Source of the DNA: an uncultured Pelagibacteraceae bacterium
GTDB lineage: Bacteria; Pseudomonadota; Alphaproteobacteria; Pelagibacterales; Pelagibacteraceae
DNA length: 64,000 bases
NCBI GenBank assembly: GCA_902619675.1
Contig: CACNFA010000003.1
Coordinates: 1-64,000, forward strand
Reading direction: 5' to 3'
Under the pieces are notes generated by a model. The model searched no databases and was not told the origin of the DNA. It saw only the letters and a program-made list of their open reading frames with translations. Shown piece by piece: positions 33,161 through 41,374 of the stretch. Numbering within the stretch: the stretch's first letter is position 1; the number at the start of each line of letters is the position of its first letter. Position numbers and translations under genes: made by a program.

Positions 33161-33466
33161 ATGAATTCAGGTAATTATTTTTACAATTTAAGATTTATTT
33201 TAAAAGAAAAACAAGAATGTTTAGAATATTATCAAGATTCTATAAAACTTAATAATCTTCAGAAAAAAGCTAACTTGCAATTATTCCGCCAAAAACCTTT
33301 GAGCTATTTAGTTCGTTTTATAATTTATTTACCGATTAATTTAATTAGAATATATAAAAATACGAACAATCAGTATTTTATGATGAAATTAAGAAATGAG
33401 ATAGAAGTTTTAAAATTTGAAATCAAAAAAATCCAAAAACAATCTCAAAATGTTATAAACAGGTAG
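33161..33466 (+). CDS. 101-residue basic protein, unknown, end of rmuC operon
   Basis: Starts one base after the exonuclease stop (TGAAATG). A helical charged start ('FILKEKQECLEYYQDSIKL'), a central hydrophobic stretch ('YLVRFIIYLPINLIRIY') that could touch membrane, and a charged helical end. No family recognised. The tight spacing argues that it is a true member of the operon. It is followed by trxA after 57 bases. Confidence 0.6.
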   Translation: MNSGNYFYNLRFILKEKQECLEYYQDSIKLNNLQKKANLQLFRQKPLSYLVRFIIYLPINLIRIYKNTNNQYFMMKLRNEIEVLKFEIKKIQKQSQNVINR

Positions 33467-33523
33467 CCATTTTAAATTAGTAAAAAATTTGACTTTAACT
33501 GATTTGATTATTAAAAATTCATT

Positions 33524-33884
33524 ATGCCAATAAAAAAAGTTTCAGATAATACATTTAAAAAAGAGGTTTTAGAAAATTCTAAACCAGTTGTTGCTAAGTT
33601 CGAAGCCAGCTGGTGTGGTGTTTAGTCCCCTCATTTTAAATGGGGGGATGATTTCAAAAGGTCCATGTAAACAACTTACTCCAATAGTCGAAAAAATATC
33701 AGACGAAATGACAAATGTTGATTTTGTATCTTTAGACATAGAAGAAGCAGTTAATGTTAGCACCGAGTTTTCAATACGCTCAGTGCCGCAAATGTACATT
33801 TTAAAAGATGGAAAAGTAGTTTCACAAAAAGTTGGAGCCTCAGATTACAATACAGTCTCCGCTTGGATAAAAGATAACGTCTAG
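33524..33884 (+). pseudogene. trxA: thioredoxin gene interrupted in its active site (trxA)
   Basis: From ATG 33524 the frame reads a normal thioredoxin start ('PVVAKFEASWCG') and then hits TAG at 33623. The rest of the protein resumes at 33663 in another frame, from 'PCKQLTPIVEKISDEM' through 'FSIRSVPQMYILKDGKVV' (with the cis-Pro) to the stop at 33882. Removing 43 bases restores W-C-G-P-C and gives a 105-residue thioredoxin, the family's usual length, with no other damage. It is either a fresh pseudogene, a sequence error, or a gene decoded by ribosome bypass. It sits beside folC, the normal alphaproteobacterial position. A TTGACT at 33489 may be its -35. Confidence 0.85.
33620..33662 (+). 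other. 43-base hairpin insertion inside trxA, bypass-like
   Basis: The extra bases follow codon GGT (33617-33619) and end in an identical GGT (33660-33662) that is in frame with the rest of trxA. Between them lie GTT, an in-frame TAG, and a hairpin at 33626-33648 of up to 11 pairs (TCCCCTCATTT with AAATGGGGGGA, one T-G pair). Identical take-off and landing codons, a stop close after take-off and an internal stem are the hallmarks of T4 gene 60 bypassing. A palindromic insertion with a 3-base target duplication would look the same. Confidence 0.6.
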
Positions 33885-35134
33885 TTCTGATTTAATATAT
33901 TGCCACAGTTATAGAGGCTACCAAAACATACTATAAGCTTTTTTTCTTTACTACTAATTTTTGTCAAAGCAGTTTTAAAATTATCAGCTACTTCAGAAGC
34001 AATATTATTTCGAGACGCAATTTTATTTAGCAGGTCTGGATTGACCGAATTTTCATTTTCTATAGGCATTGTAACTACTTTTTTAAATATACCTTTTAAA
34101 TTTTTTAGAAATAAATCGGGTTCTTTGTTTTTAGACATAGCCCAAATACCGTATATAGGTAATTTTATTGTTTTAAGATACTTATATAAATTAAGACTAT
34201 CTGCAGGGCTATGTGCTCCATCAATCATTATAGTCTCATTTTTGTGAAGCTTATTTTTAATTTTTCCATGGTTTAAATATTGATAACGACCTTCAAATTT
34301 AAGTGATGGTAAAGTTTTTTGGATAATCTTTTTATCAATATTAAGATCAAGAGCTACTTTGATGGCTAAACAAACATTTTCGAACATACCTTTCGAATAA
34401 ACATTTTTAGTATTGAGAGAAATTTTTGTACTTTTGTCCAGGTAATAATATGAATTACCAGCTCTGACTATTTTCCAAGCGCTAGGATAAACTATATTAC
34501 TTTTGTTATTTTTAAGGTGAACTTTTATTTTTTTTAAAACATTTGGAGTTTGTTTTGATATATAAATTCTTCCAAAATGACTTAAATAAGCAACGTCCTC
34601 TTTAATAACTTGATCCAAAGTTTTTATTTTTAAAAAATTTAAATGTTGTTTATTGATATTTGTACAGATCTGAATCTTTGGAAAATCAGTAATATTATTG
34701 CTGTCGAGTTTCCAAAAACAACCTGTTTCCATAATATTATAGTCAGCATTAATCTTAGAAGCATTGATAATGTAAACTAAAGTCAGACACTCAAAAACAC
34801 TTAAAGGAATCTTTAATTTTTCGATCTCTTTAATTGTTTCTCTAATTTTTTTATGAGAGAGATATTCGTTACCTATATAGAATCTTTCACTTATATCTTT
34901 AATTGACGGACTGACGTGTGCTGTTACAGTTTGATTATTTGCTTCAATAAACGATCTTAACGTATGTAAAGTTGTGAATTTTCCAGATTCCCCTACTACA
35001 TTTATTATATTTTTTAATCTTCTTTCTGGATTTCCTAATAGATTAAGAGCAAGCTTTATCCTTTTAAGACCAAACTTAACAGATTTATTAAATAATTTAT
35101 GATTAGCTAGCTGATTGTAGATCAACTTTGACAT
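33881..35134 (-). CDS. folC: folylpolyglutamate/dihydrofolate synthase family, divergent
   Basis: 417 residues of the Mur-ligase-like FolC family, which adds glutamate to folates. The P-loop is 'VVGESGKFTTL' where FolC normally has G-T-N-G-K-G-S, still compatible with G-x-x-G-K-x-T. The usual L-G-G-R-L-D motif is 'METGCFWKLDSNN', and the C-terminal D-G-A-H-N-P is 'DGAHSPAD'. Position next to accD and trxA is the standard alphaproteobacterial one. Its first 31 bases overlap the end of accD. Function is likely but several key residues differ. Confidence 0.8.
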   Translation of the reverse strand: MSKLIYNQLANHKLFNKSVKFGLKRIKLALNLLGNPERRLKNIINVVGESGKFTTLHTLRSFIEANNQTVTAHVSPSIKDISERFYIGNEYLSHKKIRETIKEIEKLKIPLSVFECLTLVYIINASKINADYNIMETGCFWKLDSNNITDFPKIQICTNINKQHLNFLKIKTLDQVIKEDVAYLSHFGRIYISKQTPNVLKKIKVHLKNNKSNIVYPSAWKIVRAGNSYYYLDKSTKISLNTKNVYSKGMFENVCLAIKVALDLNIDKKIIQKTLPSLKFEGRYQYLNHGKIKNKLHKNETIMIDGAHSPADSLNLYKYLKTIKLPIYGIWAMSKNKEPDLFLKNLKGIFKKVVTMPIENENSVNPDLLNKIASRNNIASEVADNFKTALTKISSKEKKLIVCFGSLYNCGNILNQN

Positions 35135-36056
35135 TAGATGTTGACTCAGCTTTAGCTTCGATTTCTGATTTTTTAAGAAGAACTCTAATTAGATTTGTAA
35201 TTTTTTCTCTTATTTCCATTCTAGAGTCAAACGCTCCATCAATCATACCATGATCAACAATGCTTGAGGCTTGACCAAAGTCTTGAGGAAGTTCATGGCC
35301 TTTGTTTACAGATTGCGAAACTCTTTTTCCTGCGAACAGCATGTTTTCACTTTTTGGTGACTCAGCAAAAATAAAGTCATTACCATAAACATTACAAAAT
35401 GTACCACCCGTGACTTTCGAGCCACAAATACCAATTGTTACAATTCCAGCATCTTTTAACATATTCATTGCCATCATCTGGACTGGCATATTTTTCAATG
35501 AATTTAGATTTCCAGTTACAGCCATTCCCCCACTTTGATAAAAAGAAACTACTGCATCAACTTTTTCATTAAGAGCCGTTTGAATTCCTGAAATTAAATG
35601 CTCACCCTCTCTTTGAGTTAAAGCGCCGCCACCATGTTGAAAATTGTAACCAAAAGCAATTATTTTAAGTCCGTTGACTGTTCCTTTAGCTGCAAGAATA
35701 GCACTTTGTTGACCAGTTTTCTTTTTGTAAGCATTATATTTATCAATAAATTTCTTATCTCCAATTTTAAAATTTAGAGGGTCTGGATCTGCCCATTCGG
35801 GACACTCAATTAATTCGTACTCTCCATCATCAAAAAACATTTCTGAAAATCTTATTTTTGGATCTAAATCAAAATGATGTGAACATTTACAAACATTAAA
35901 ATTTTTTCTCAAATCTTCCTTTAACAACATTTGGCTACAACCAGGACAATTAATCCACATGCTATCATCTTGATCTTTCCTCGAAGGTCTTTCCCGCTTA
36001 AAAGTTTGTTTTGCTTTTTCTACAAAACTTTGTAATTTTTTTTGAATCCAATTCAT
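35103..36056 (-). CDS. accD: acetyl-CoA carboxylase carboxyltransferase beta subunit
   Basis: 317 residues. It pairs with AccA to carboxylate acetyl-CoA in fatty-acid synthesis. The N-terminal zinc ribbon 'WINCPGCSQMLLKED' ends in 'VCKCSHHF', so the second pair is C-x-C instead of C-x2-C. The crotonase-fold core follows ('AAKGTVNGLKIIAFGYNF', 'VSFYQSGGMAVTGNLNSL', 'KVTGGTFCNVYGNDFIFAE'), with Gly-Gly-Ala-Arg replaced by Gly-Gly-Met-Ala. The gene overlaps trpA by four bases and folC by 32. Confidence 0.88.
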   Translation of the reverse strand: MNWIQKKLQSFVEKAKQTFKRERPSRKDQDDSMWINCPGCSQMLLKEDLRKNFNVCKCSHHFDLDPKIRFSEMFFDDGEYELIECPEWADPDPLNFKIGDKKFIDKYNAYKKKTGQQSAILAAKGTVNGLKIIAFGYNFQHGGGALTQREGEHLISGIQTALNEKVDAVVSFYQSGGMAVTGNLNSLKNMPVQMMAMNMLKDAGIVTIGICGSKVTGGTFCNVYGNDFIFAESPKSENMLFAGKRVSQSVNKGHELPQDFGQASSIVDHGMIDGAFDSRMEIREKITNLIRVLLKKSEIEAKAESTSNVKVDLQSAS

Positions 36057-36853
36057 AAAATTTTATTTCTAAGATTGTACACAACTTTATCTAACTTTGT
36101 GACAGGATTTTGTCTCATTTTGAGTGAATTAGTAATAGTTTTACACAGCAAACTGCCTACAACTAGGCCATCTGCAGATTTAAGAGATTTTATAGTCTTT
36201 TCAGTGATTCCAAAACCAATAACTAAGTTTTTCTTGTAGTTAATTCTTTTAATTTTTTTGTAGTTCTCTAAAATCCTTCTTGGCGATACTTTAAGTTTAC
36301 CCCCAGTGGTTGAAAGCATTGATATATAATAAACCATATCATGGGAGTCTTTTATAATTTTCTTCATTCTATCTTTTGTTGTTGTAGGCGCTAAAAGTTG
36401 AATAAAATTTATTGATTTCTTTTTACATTTTTTTGCAAAATCTTTATTTTCTGGCCAAGGCAAATCCACACAAATAATTCCAGAGACACCTGATTTTTTA
36501 CAATCTTTTAGGAATTTATTCTCTCCATAATTAAAAATCATATTGTAATATCCCATTAATATAATCGGCTTTGAGGATTTGGTATTCTTATATTTTTTTG
36601 CAAGTCGAAATATATCTCTCATTTTAAAACCATTTTTTATTGCCCTAAAGGAACTTGTCTGAATGTCTGCGCCGTCGCCAATTGGAGTCGAGAATGGGAA
36701 TCCAATTTCCGCTAGGTCGACGTGAGGAGATATAGATTTTAAAATTTTTAAAGATTTTTTGATGTTAGGATCTGAGGAAACTGTATACGAAATTAATGCT
36801 GGTCTATTTTCTTTTCGGCATTTTTCAAATGCTAATTGTATTTCAGATTTCAT
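36053..36853 (-). CDS. trpA: tryptophan synthase alpha subunit
   Basis: 266-residue TIM barrel that splits indoleglycerol phosphate. The catalytic Glu is in 'DLAEIGFPFSTP' and Asp in 'PIGDGADIQ', and 'ILMGYYNMIF' and 'VIGFGI' follow. Compared with most TrpA sequences, P-F-S-D-P-x-A-D-G-P has become P-F-S-T-P-I-G-D-G-A, and loop 6 reads 'YYISMLSTTGG' instead of Y-x-S-x-x-G-V-T-G. Four-base overlaps join it to trpB and accD. Confidence 0.88.
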   Translation of the reverse strand: MKSEIQLAFEKCRKENRPALISYTVSSDPNIKKSLKILKSISPHVDLAEIGFPFSTPIGDGADIQTSSFRAIKNGFKMRDIFRLAKKYKNTKSSKPIILMGYYNMIFNYGENKFLKDCKKSGVSGIICVDLPWPENKDFAKKCKKKSINFIQLLAPTTTKDRMKKIIKDSHDMVYYISMLSTTGGKLKVSPRRILENYKKIKRINYKKNLVIGFGITEKTIKSLKSADGLVVGSLLCKTITNSLKMRQNPVTKLDKVVYNLRNKIL

Positions 36854-38091
36854 CTTACGTATGATCCTAATCTTTTTTTAATTATATCTCTGTCTTTGAA
36901 GCTGTCGCCGCAACTATTTACTATTATCACTGTATCTTTACTCAATTTTGGCGCAATTTTTATTGCCTCTGCAAAAGCATGAGCTGGTTCAAGTGAAGGT
37001 GAAATATTTTCCATACTAGAAACAAGTTTATAGGCGCTTAAAGCCTCTTCGTCAGTCGCCGAAGTATATCTAGCACGCTTTGTATCCTTTAAAAAACAAT
37101 GGAGTGGTGAAATTCCACTATAGTCAAGTCCAGCCGAAATAGAGTCAGTGAGACCTATCTGACCATCTTTATCTTGGATAACATATTGAGCTGCCCCATG
37201 TAGAATTCCAATTTTTGAATTATTTGTAAGTGGTGCAGCATGTAATTTACTTTTTTTAGGTCCACCAGCCTCTATTCCTACAAATTCAACTTGTCTTTTA
37301 TCATAATCCATAAATGAACTCCAAAATCCGTAACTTGAAGAACCTCCTCCACAAACATTTAATAATTTTAAACGTCTAGGAATTTTTCCAAATTCATCTT
37401 TAATTTGAACTATAAGCTCTCTAGAAATTTGAGAAGTTGAATATCCGCAAATCTTTACAAAGATATTTGGTCCGACTGTGCTACCTACTACGAGGTGAGA
37501 TGTTAAACAGTTAGCTACCCAATATCTCATGCACTCACTGACCGCATCAATTAAGGTTTGACTTCCTGAGGTAACAGGAACTACTTCAGCTCCAAATTTT
37601 TTCATAGCATCTACATTGGGTTTTTGTCTTTTAATATCCTTTACGCCCATAAAAATTTTACACTTCAAACCAAATTTTTTAGCGACCATAGCAAGTGTCT
37701 TTCCGGCCATACCTGCTCCAGTGTCCCCACAGACAAACTTTTTCCCTGCTCTTTTTGCTATTAAGCAATGAACAATTGCATTATAAATTTTATGAGCTGT
37801 GCCTGGGTTCTCAGAAACAACTTTTGCCCATATTTGAGCTCCGCCTAAATGATCAGTTATTTGGTTTAATGGTATTAGGGGCGTTGGGGTACCTACGTAG
37901 TTTTCAAAATAATAGTCTCTTTCTCTGATAAAACTTTTATCTTTTCTAAGTTTTGAAAATAGCTTTTCTAAGTCTTCAATCGGTTTTTTAAGTGTTTCTG
38001 GAACAAAATTTCCTCCAAATTTACCACCCCACATACCGTTTTTATCGTGTTGATCAATTAAAGGTATACCTTTTTTAATTTTCAAGCTCAT
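36850..38091 (-). CDS. trpB: tryptophan synthase beta subunit, divergent
   Basis: 413-residue PLP enzyme. The PLP lysine is kept in 'NPGTAHKIYNAIVHC', and the phosphate loop is 'NVCGGGSSSYGF'. The start 'MWGGKFGGNFVPETL' and 'DSISAGLDYSGISP' are typical. Several normally invariant elements are changed: the K-R-E-D-L-N stretch is 'KVVSEN', A-E-T-G-A-G-Q-H-G is 'CGDTGAGMAG' (catalytic Glu to Asp), and L-S-G-R-G-D-K-D is 'NSCGDSFKD'. It may be a slow or specialised TrpB. It overlaps trpF by 17 bases. Confidence 0.87.
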   Translation of the reverse strand: MSLKIKKGIPLIDQHDKNGMWGGKFGGNFVPETLKKPIEDLEKLFSKLRKDKSFIRERDYYFENYVGTPTPLIPLNQITDHLGGAQIWAKVVSENPGTAHKIYNAIVHCLIAKRAGKKFVCGDTGAGMAGKTLAMVAKKFGLKCKIFMGVKDIKRQKPNVDAMKKFGAEVVPVTSGSQTLIDAVSECMRYWVANCLTSHLVVGSTVGPNIFVKICGYSTSQISRELIVQIKDEFGKIPRRLKLLNVCGGGSSSYGFWSSFMDYDKRQVEFVGIEAGGPKKSKLHAAPLTNNSKIGILHGAAQYVIQDKDGQIGLTDSISAGLDYSGISPLHCFLKDTKRARYTSATDEEALSAYKLVSSMENISPSLEPAHAFAEAIKIAPKLSKDTVIIVNSCGDSFKDRDIIKKRLGSYVR

Positions 38092-38689
38092 TTACTTTTT
38101 TAATAAATTTTTTTATTTTTGAATGATCTTTGTATCCTATTTGTTTATCTAATTCCAAACTACTCGACAAATCACAAAAGTTAACTCCTAATTTTGCAAT
38201 ATTTTCAATGTTATTCTGAGAAATTGATCCTGCTAGGGCATATTTTTCACCTTTTGGAATTTTAGCGATTAAATTTTTCGGAAACTCAATTGATTTTTCC
38301 ATACCTGGTGTATCGAACAAAATAATGTCAGCGTTTTCGTATTGTTTATAATATTCTATGTCAGATTCATCTTGTATCTTAATAGCTTTAATTACCTTCA
38401 AGCCCATCGATTTGATTTCATCCACTCTCTCCTTTTTTTCTGACCCATGAAGTTGAATATAATCAAAGTTTCCTAAAATTACTTCTTTTATAAATTCGTC
38501 TGTTGGATCAACTGTGACAGCAGTAAAAAAAGAATTTTGTTTGTCATATAATTTTAGTTTATGAACATCCTCTAAGTTTAAGTTTCGGGGAGATTTTTTG
38601 TAAAATACAAATCCTAGTAAATTTACTCCAAGATCAATGCAAAGCTGTACATCTCTGACTGGGTTTAAGCCACAAACTTTTATTCTCAT
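38075..38689 (-). CDS. trpF: phosphoribosylanthranilate isomerase
   Basis: 204-residue TIM barrel catalysing the Amadori step before indoleglycerol phosphate. The catalytic Cys is in 'IKVCGLNPVRD' and the catalytic Asp in 'IILFDTPG'. 'LGFVFYKKSPRNL', 'IQLHGSE' and the phosphate site 'YALAGSISQNN' with 'DLSSSLEL' are as expected. It overlaps trpB and follows pyrF by one base, within the long minus-strand block. No trpC, trpD or trpE is in the window. Confidence 0.92.
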   Translation of the reverse strand: MRIKVCGLNPVRDVQLCIDLGVNLLGFVFYKKSPRNLNLEDVHKLKLYDKQNSFFTAVTVDPTDEFIKEVILGNFDYIQLHGSEKKERVDEIKSMGLKVIKAIKIQDESDIEYYKQYENADIILFDTPGMEKSIEFPKNLIAKIPKGEKYALAGSISQNNIENIAKLGVNFCDLSSSLELDKQIGYKDHSKIKKFIKKVNELEN

Positions 38690-38690
38690 C

Positions 38691-39362
38691 CTAATTAAGT
38701 TCTCTGATAAGTTTCTGTATATTCTTCTTAATGTTACTTGTTAGGCTTCTTCCCATAACTATTCCTGTAGCACCATTTTGAAAAGCCTGTTTTGGCGTCA
38801 TGACTCTTTTTTGATCACCTTTGCTATCCCCTGATAATCTTATCCCAGGAGTAATTATTTCTTTTTTAAAAATTTTTTTCACAATCTTAATTTCTTGAGG
38901 ACTACATACAATAGCATCTAATTTTGCTTTTGCAGCTAATTTAGCTTGATGAAGAACCAATCTTTTTACTTCTTTATTGAATCCAATCTCTCTTAAGGAC
39001 TTATTATCTAGTGAAGTAAGTATAGTAACACCAACTAATTTAGTTTTTCCAGATACTTTTTTTGCAGCTTTTAGCGCATTATAACCAGAACTGATATGAA
39101 TTGTGATGTAATTAAAATTTAAGTCTTTGACTGCTCTTATCGCGGAAGCACAAGTATTAGGTATATCTGCAAGTTTGTAATCTCCAAATGTAATTTTGTT
39201 TTTAAGATGAGATACGAATTTTCTACCATCTCGAGAGTTTAAAAACTCCAAACCAAATTTATATCCAAATTTTATTTTCGGTATCTGTGTAAATTTTATT
39301 ATTTGATTTATTTTTTTTGTGCTTGTTGTATCGCAGGCAATAAAAATCGTTGGTAATTTCAT
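38691..39362 (-). CDS. pyrF: orotidine 5'-phosphate decarboxylase
   Basis: 223 residues. It makes UMP from OMP. The catalytic D-x-K-x-x-D array is 'FGDYKLADIPNTC'. The phosphate-binding end is 'IITPGIRLSGDSKGDQKR' and 'GIVMGRSLTS'. The N-terminus 'IFIACDTTS' is the usual first strand. It lies between ihfB (four-base overlap) and trpF, so pyrimidine, tryptophan and lipid genes share one transcript. Confidence 0.93.
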   Translation of the reverse strand: MKLPTIFIACDTTSTKKINQIIKFTQIPKIKFGYKFGLEFLNSRDGRKFVSHLKNKITFGDYKLADIPNTCASAIRAVKDLNFNYITIHISSGYNALKAAKKVSGKTKLVGVTILTSLDNKSLREIGFNKEVKRLVLHQAKLAAKAKLDAIVCSPQEIKIVKKIFKKEIITPGIRLSGDSKGDQKRVMTPKQAFQNGATGIVMGRSLTSNIKKNIQKLIRELN

Positions 39363-39640
39363 TTATTTATTAATTCTTTAAGCTTTTTACTTGCTTTAAA
39401 TCTTACTTTATTTTTTTCTGGAACATATATCAATTGAGAAGTTTTGGGATTACGTGCGTTTGGCTTGGCTCTTATTTTTTTAACAAAAAAAGTACCGAAA
39501 CCTCTTAATTCAACTTTCTTACTTTGCTTTAAGGCTTTTTCAATACTTTCTGTGAAAATATCGATAATAGCTTCTAATTGAGAATTATTTAGTTGAGGGT
39601 TTTTTTGTTTGAGTTTTTTGATGATCTCTGGTCGTGACAA
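39359..39640 (-). CDS. ihfB: integration host factor beta / HU-family DNA-bending protein
   Basis: 93 residues. The arm sequence 'RAKPNARNPKTSQLIYVPE' holds the N-x-R-N-P motif with the intercalating proline, and 'VELRGFGTFFVKKI' is the conserved body. 'MSRPEIIKKLKQKNPQLN' and the position directly after rpsA identify it as IHF beta rather than HU. It bends DNA in recombination, replication and transcription. Confidence 0.9.
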   Translation of the reverse strand: MSRPEIIKKLKQKNPQLNNSQLEAIIDIFTESIEKALKQSKKVELRGFGTFFVKKIRAKPNARNPKTSQLIYVPEKNKVRFKASKKLKELINK

Positions 39641-41371
39641 TTATTTATCTTTTTTTCCTTTTTTGCCTTTACCCATCGCCTGTTTAAATATTCCAGCAAG
39701 CGTGGCTCCTGATTTTGTAGCATTTTCGCCAAATTTTTGTATAAGTGTCTTCTCCTCGTCTAGTTGTGCCTGTTTAACACTAAGTTTAATCGACCTAAGT
39801 TTTAAATCTAGAGATACAATTTTTGCATCAAGGGCGTTCCCCGGTGAAAACACCTCAGGACGCTGATCAGCAGTGTCTTTGGCCAAGTCAGCTTTTCTAA
39901 TTGTTGCAATTAGTTTTTTGTCTTTATCTATTGCTACTTTAACCCCAGTTTTTAATACTTCATGAATTCTAGTAGTAATAATATCACCCTCTTTTTTCTT
40001 ATTTTCTTTGAACCAATTTAAAGGATCTTTTTCTAATGCTCTTTTTGAAAATCTAATTTTTTCATCTTTAATCTCTATAATTTTTACACTCATAACATCG
40101 TTTTTTTTATACTTTTTTAAATTCTCAACGTTTTCATTAAAATCAAGCTCCTTAAAATGCAACATGCCCGATAGTTTTGTGTCTATAAGCTCAGCGAATA
40201 TAGCTTTATCAGTTATATTTGTGATTTTTATTTTTACTTCTTTTCCGATTTGATCTTTGACTTTATTCCAAGGATTTTCTATTTCTCCGTTATCTTTATA
40301 AGATAGTGAAATTCTTTTAGATTCTTTCTCTATGCTAACAATTTTAAATTTTGCTTTCTGCGATACTGAAAAAATTTTACTTGGCTTAACGTTTCTATTG
40401 GTCCAGTCCATCATAGAAGAATGGCAAAGGCCTTCCACATTTTGATCAATGGAAATAAATGCACCGAAATCAACTATTTTACTTACCGTACCCTCATAAA
40501 CTTCACCCACTTTATATTTCTTTTCTATGTTTTCAAACGGATCTTCGGTAAGTGCCTTAACAGAAGCGGATACGCGGTTTGTGGCCTTGTCTATTTTGAT
40601 TATACGAACTTTTAACTGATCACCTATAGAAACTAAATCTGATGGTTTTTTTACACGAGAATGTGAAAGGTCTGATACATGCACCAACATTTGTATGCTT
40701 TTATAAGTACAAAATACCCCCCATTCATTGATTGCGTGTACTTGTGATGTAACTATATCATTTTCTTTAATTTCTTTTAAAGCTTCAGTTATTTCTGCAT
40801 TTTTACTTTTTTCTAAAACAGCTCTTCGAGAAACCGAACAATTTCCTCTAGCCTTATCAAGACGTACAGGTAAAACTTTTATTTTAGTATTCAGAAGATG
40901 ATCTACTTTTTTTAATGGGCGCGTATCTAGCTGCGAAGATGGAAGAAAGCATGGTAATGAGCCGTCAAACGCATAAAAAATATATCCACCTTTTATACGT
41001 GTACGAACTTCACCAGTTATCTCTTCTTGATTCTCAAAAGCTTTCACTACACGGTTCCACGCACCTAATCGTCTCGCTTTATCCCTAGAAACAATTATTT
41101 CTCCCTTAAAACTCTCCAGACGATCTATGAAAATTTCTGTTGTTGATCCAACCTTAAGTTTTGAGAGTTCGTCTTTAAATTCCTCAATAGGTATCATACC
41201 CTCCATTTTTGCATTTTTAATATCTAAAATTACATAATTCTTTGTAATTTCAGACACAGTAGCTTTAATGATTTGATTTTCTTTTGGTAATTCCTTGAAT
41301 TCTTTGTCTAAAAGTGACTGGAATTCTTTGTGTAGCGGTGAAGAGTCTTTGATCCCTTGTTCAGAAGACAT
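39641..41371 (-). CDS. rpsA: 30S ribosomal protein S1
   Basis: 576 residues with six S1 (OB-fold) repeats; the best conserved are repeats 3 and 4 ('EWGVFCTYKSIQMLVHVSDL', 'VDFGAFISIDQNVEGLCHSS'). It brings mRNA to the ribosome. The first two repeats bind the ribosome. The tail is Lys/Gly-rich ('MGKGKKGKKDK'). It lies between cmk and ihfB with no gap, the classic proteobacterial order. Confidence 0.96.
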   Translation of the reverse strand: MSSEQGIKDSSPLHKEFQSLLDKEFKELPKENQIIKATVSEITKNYVILDIKNAKMEGMIPIEEFKDELSKLKVGSTTEIFIDRLESFKGEIIVSRDKARRLGAWNRVVKAFENQEEITGEVRTRIKGGYIFYAFDGSLPCFLPSSQLDTRPLKKVDHLLNTKIKVLPVRLDKARGNCSVSRRAVLEKSKNAEITEALKEIKENDIVTSQVHAINEWGVFCTYKSIQMLVHVSDLSHSRVKKPSDLVSIGDQLKVRIIKIDKATNRVSASVKALTEDPFENIEKKYKVGEVYEGTVSKIVDFGAFISIDQNVEGLCHSSMMDWTNRNVKPSKIFSVSQKAKFKIVSIEKESKRISLSYKDNGEIENPWNKVKDQIGKEVKIKITNITDKAIFAELIDTKLSGMLHFKELDFNENVENLKKYKKNDVMSVKIIEIKDEKIRFSKRALEKDPLNWFKENKKKEGDIITTRIHEVLKTGVKVAIDKDKKLIATIRKADLAKDTADQRPEVFSPGNALDAKIVSLDLKLRSIKLSVKQAQLDEEKTLIQKFGENATKSGATLAGIFKQAMGKGKKGKKDK

Positions 41372-41374
41372 AAA

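Noticed and set aside
33617-33662. Spliceosomal- or group I/II-type intron in trxA (insert starts GT and has AG near the end)
   Set aside because: Bacteria lack spliceosomes, and 43 bases is far too short for a self-splicing intron.
33569-33799. Antisense frame of 76 codons over trxA
   Set aside because: It is a mirror of the thioredoxin coding pattern with no ribosome site or family match.
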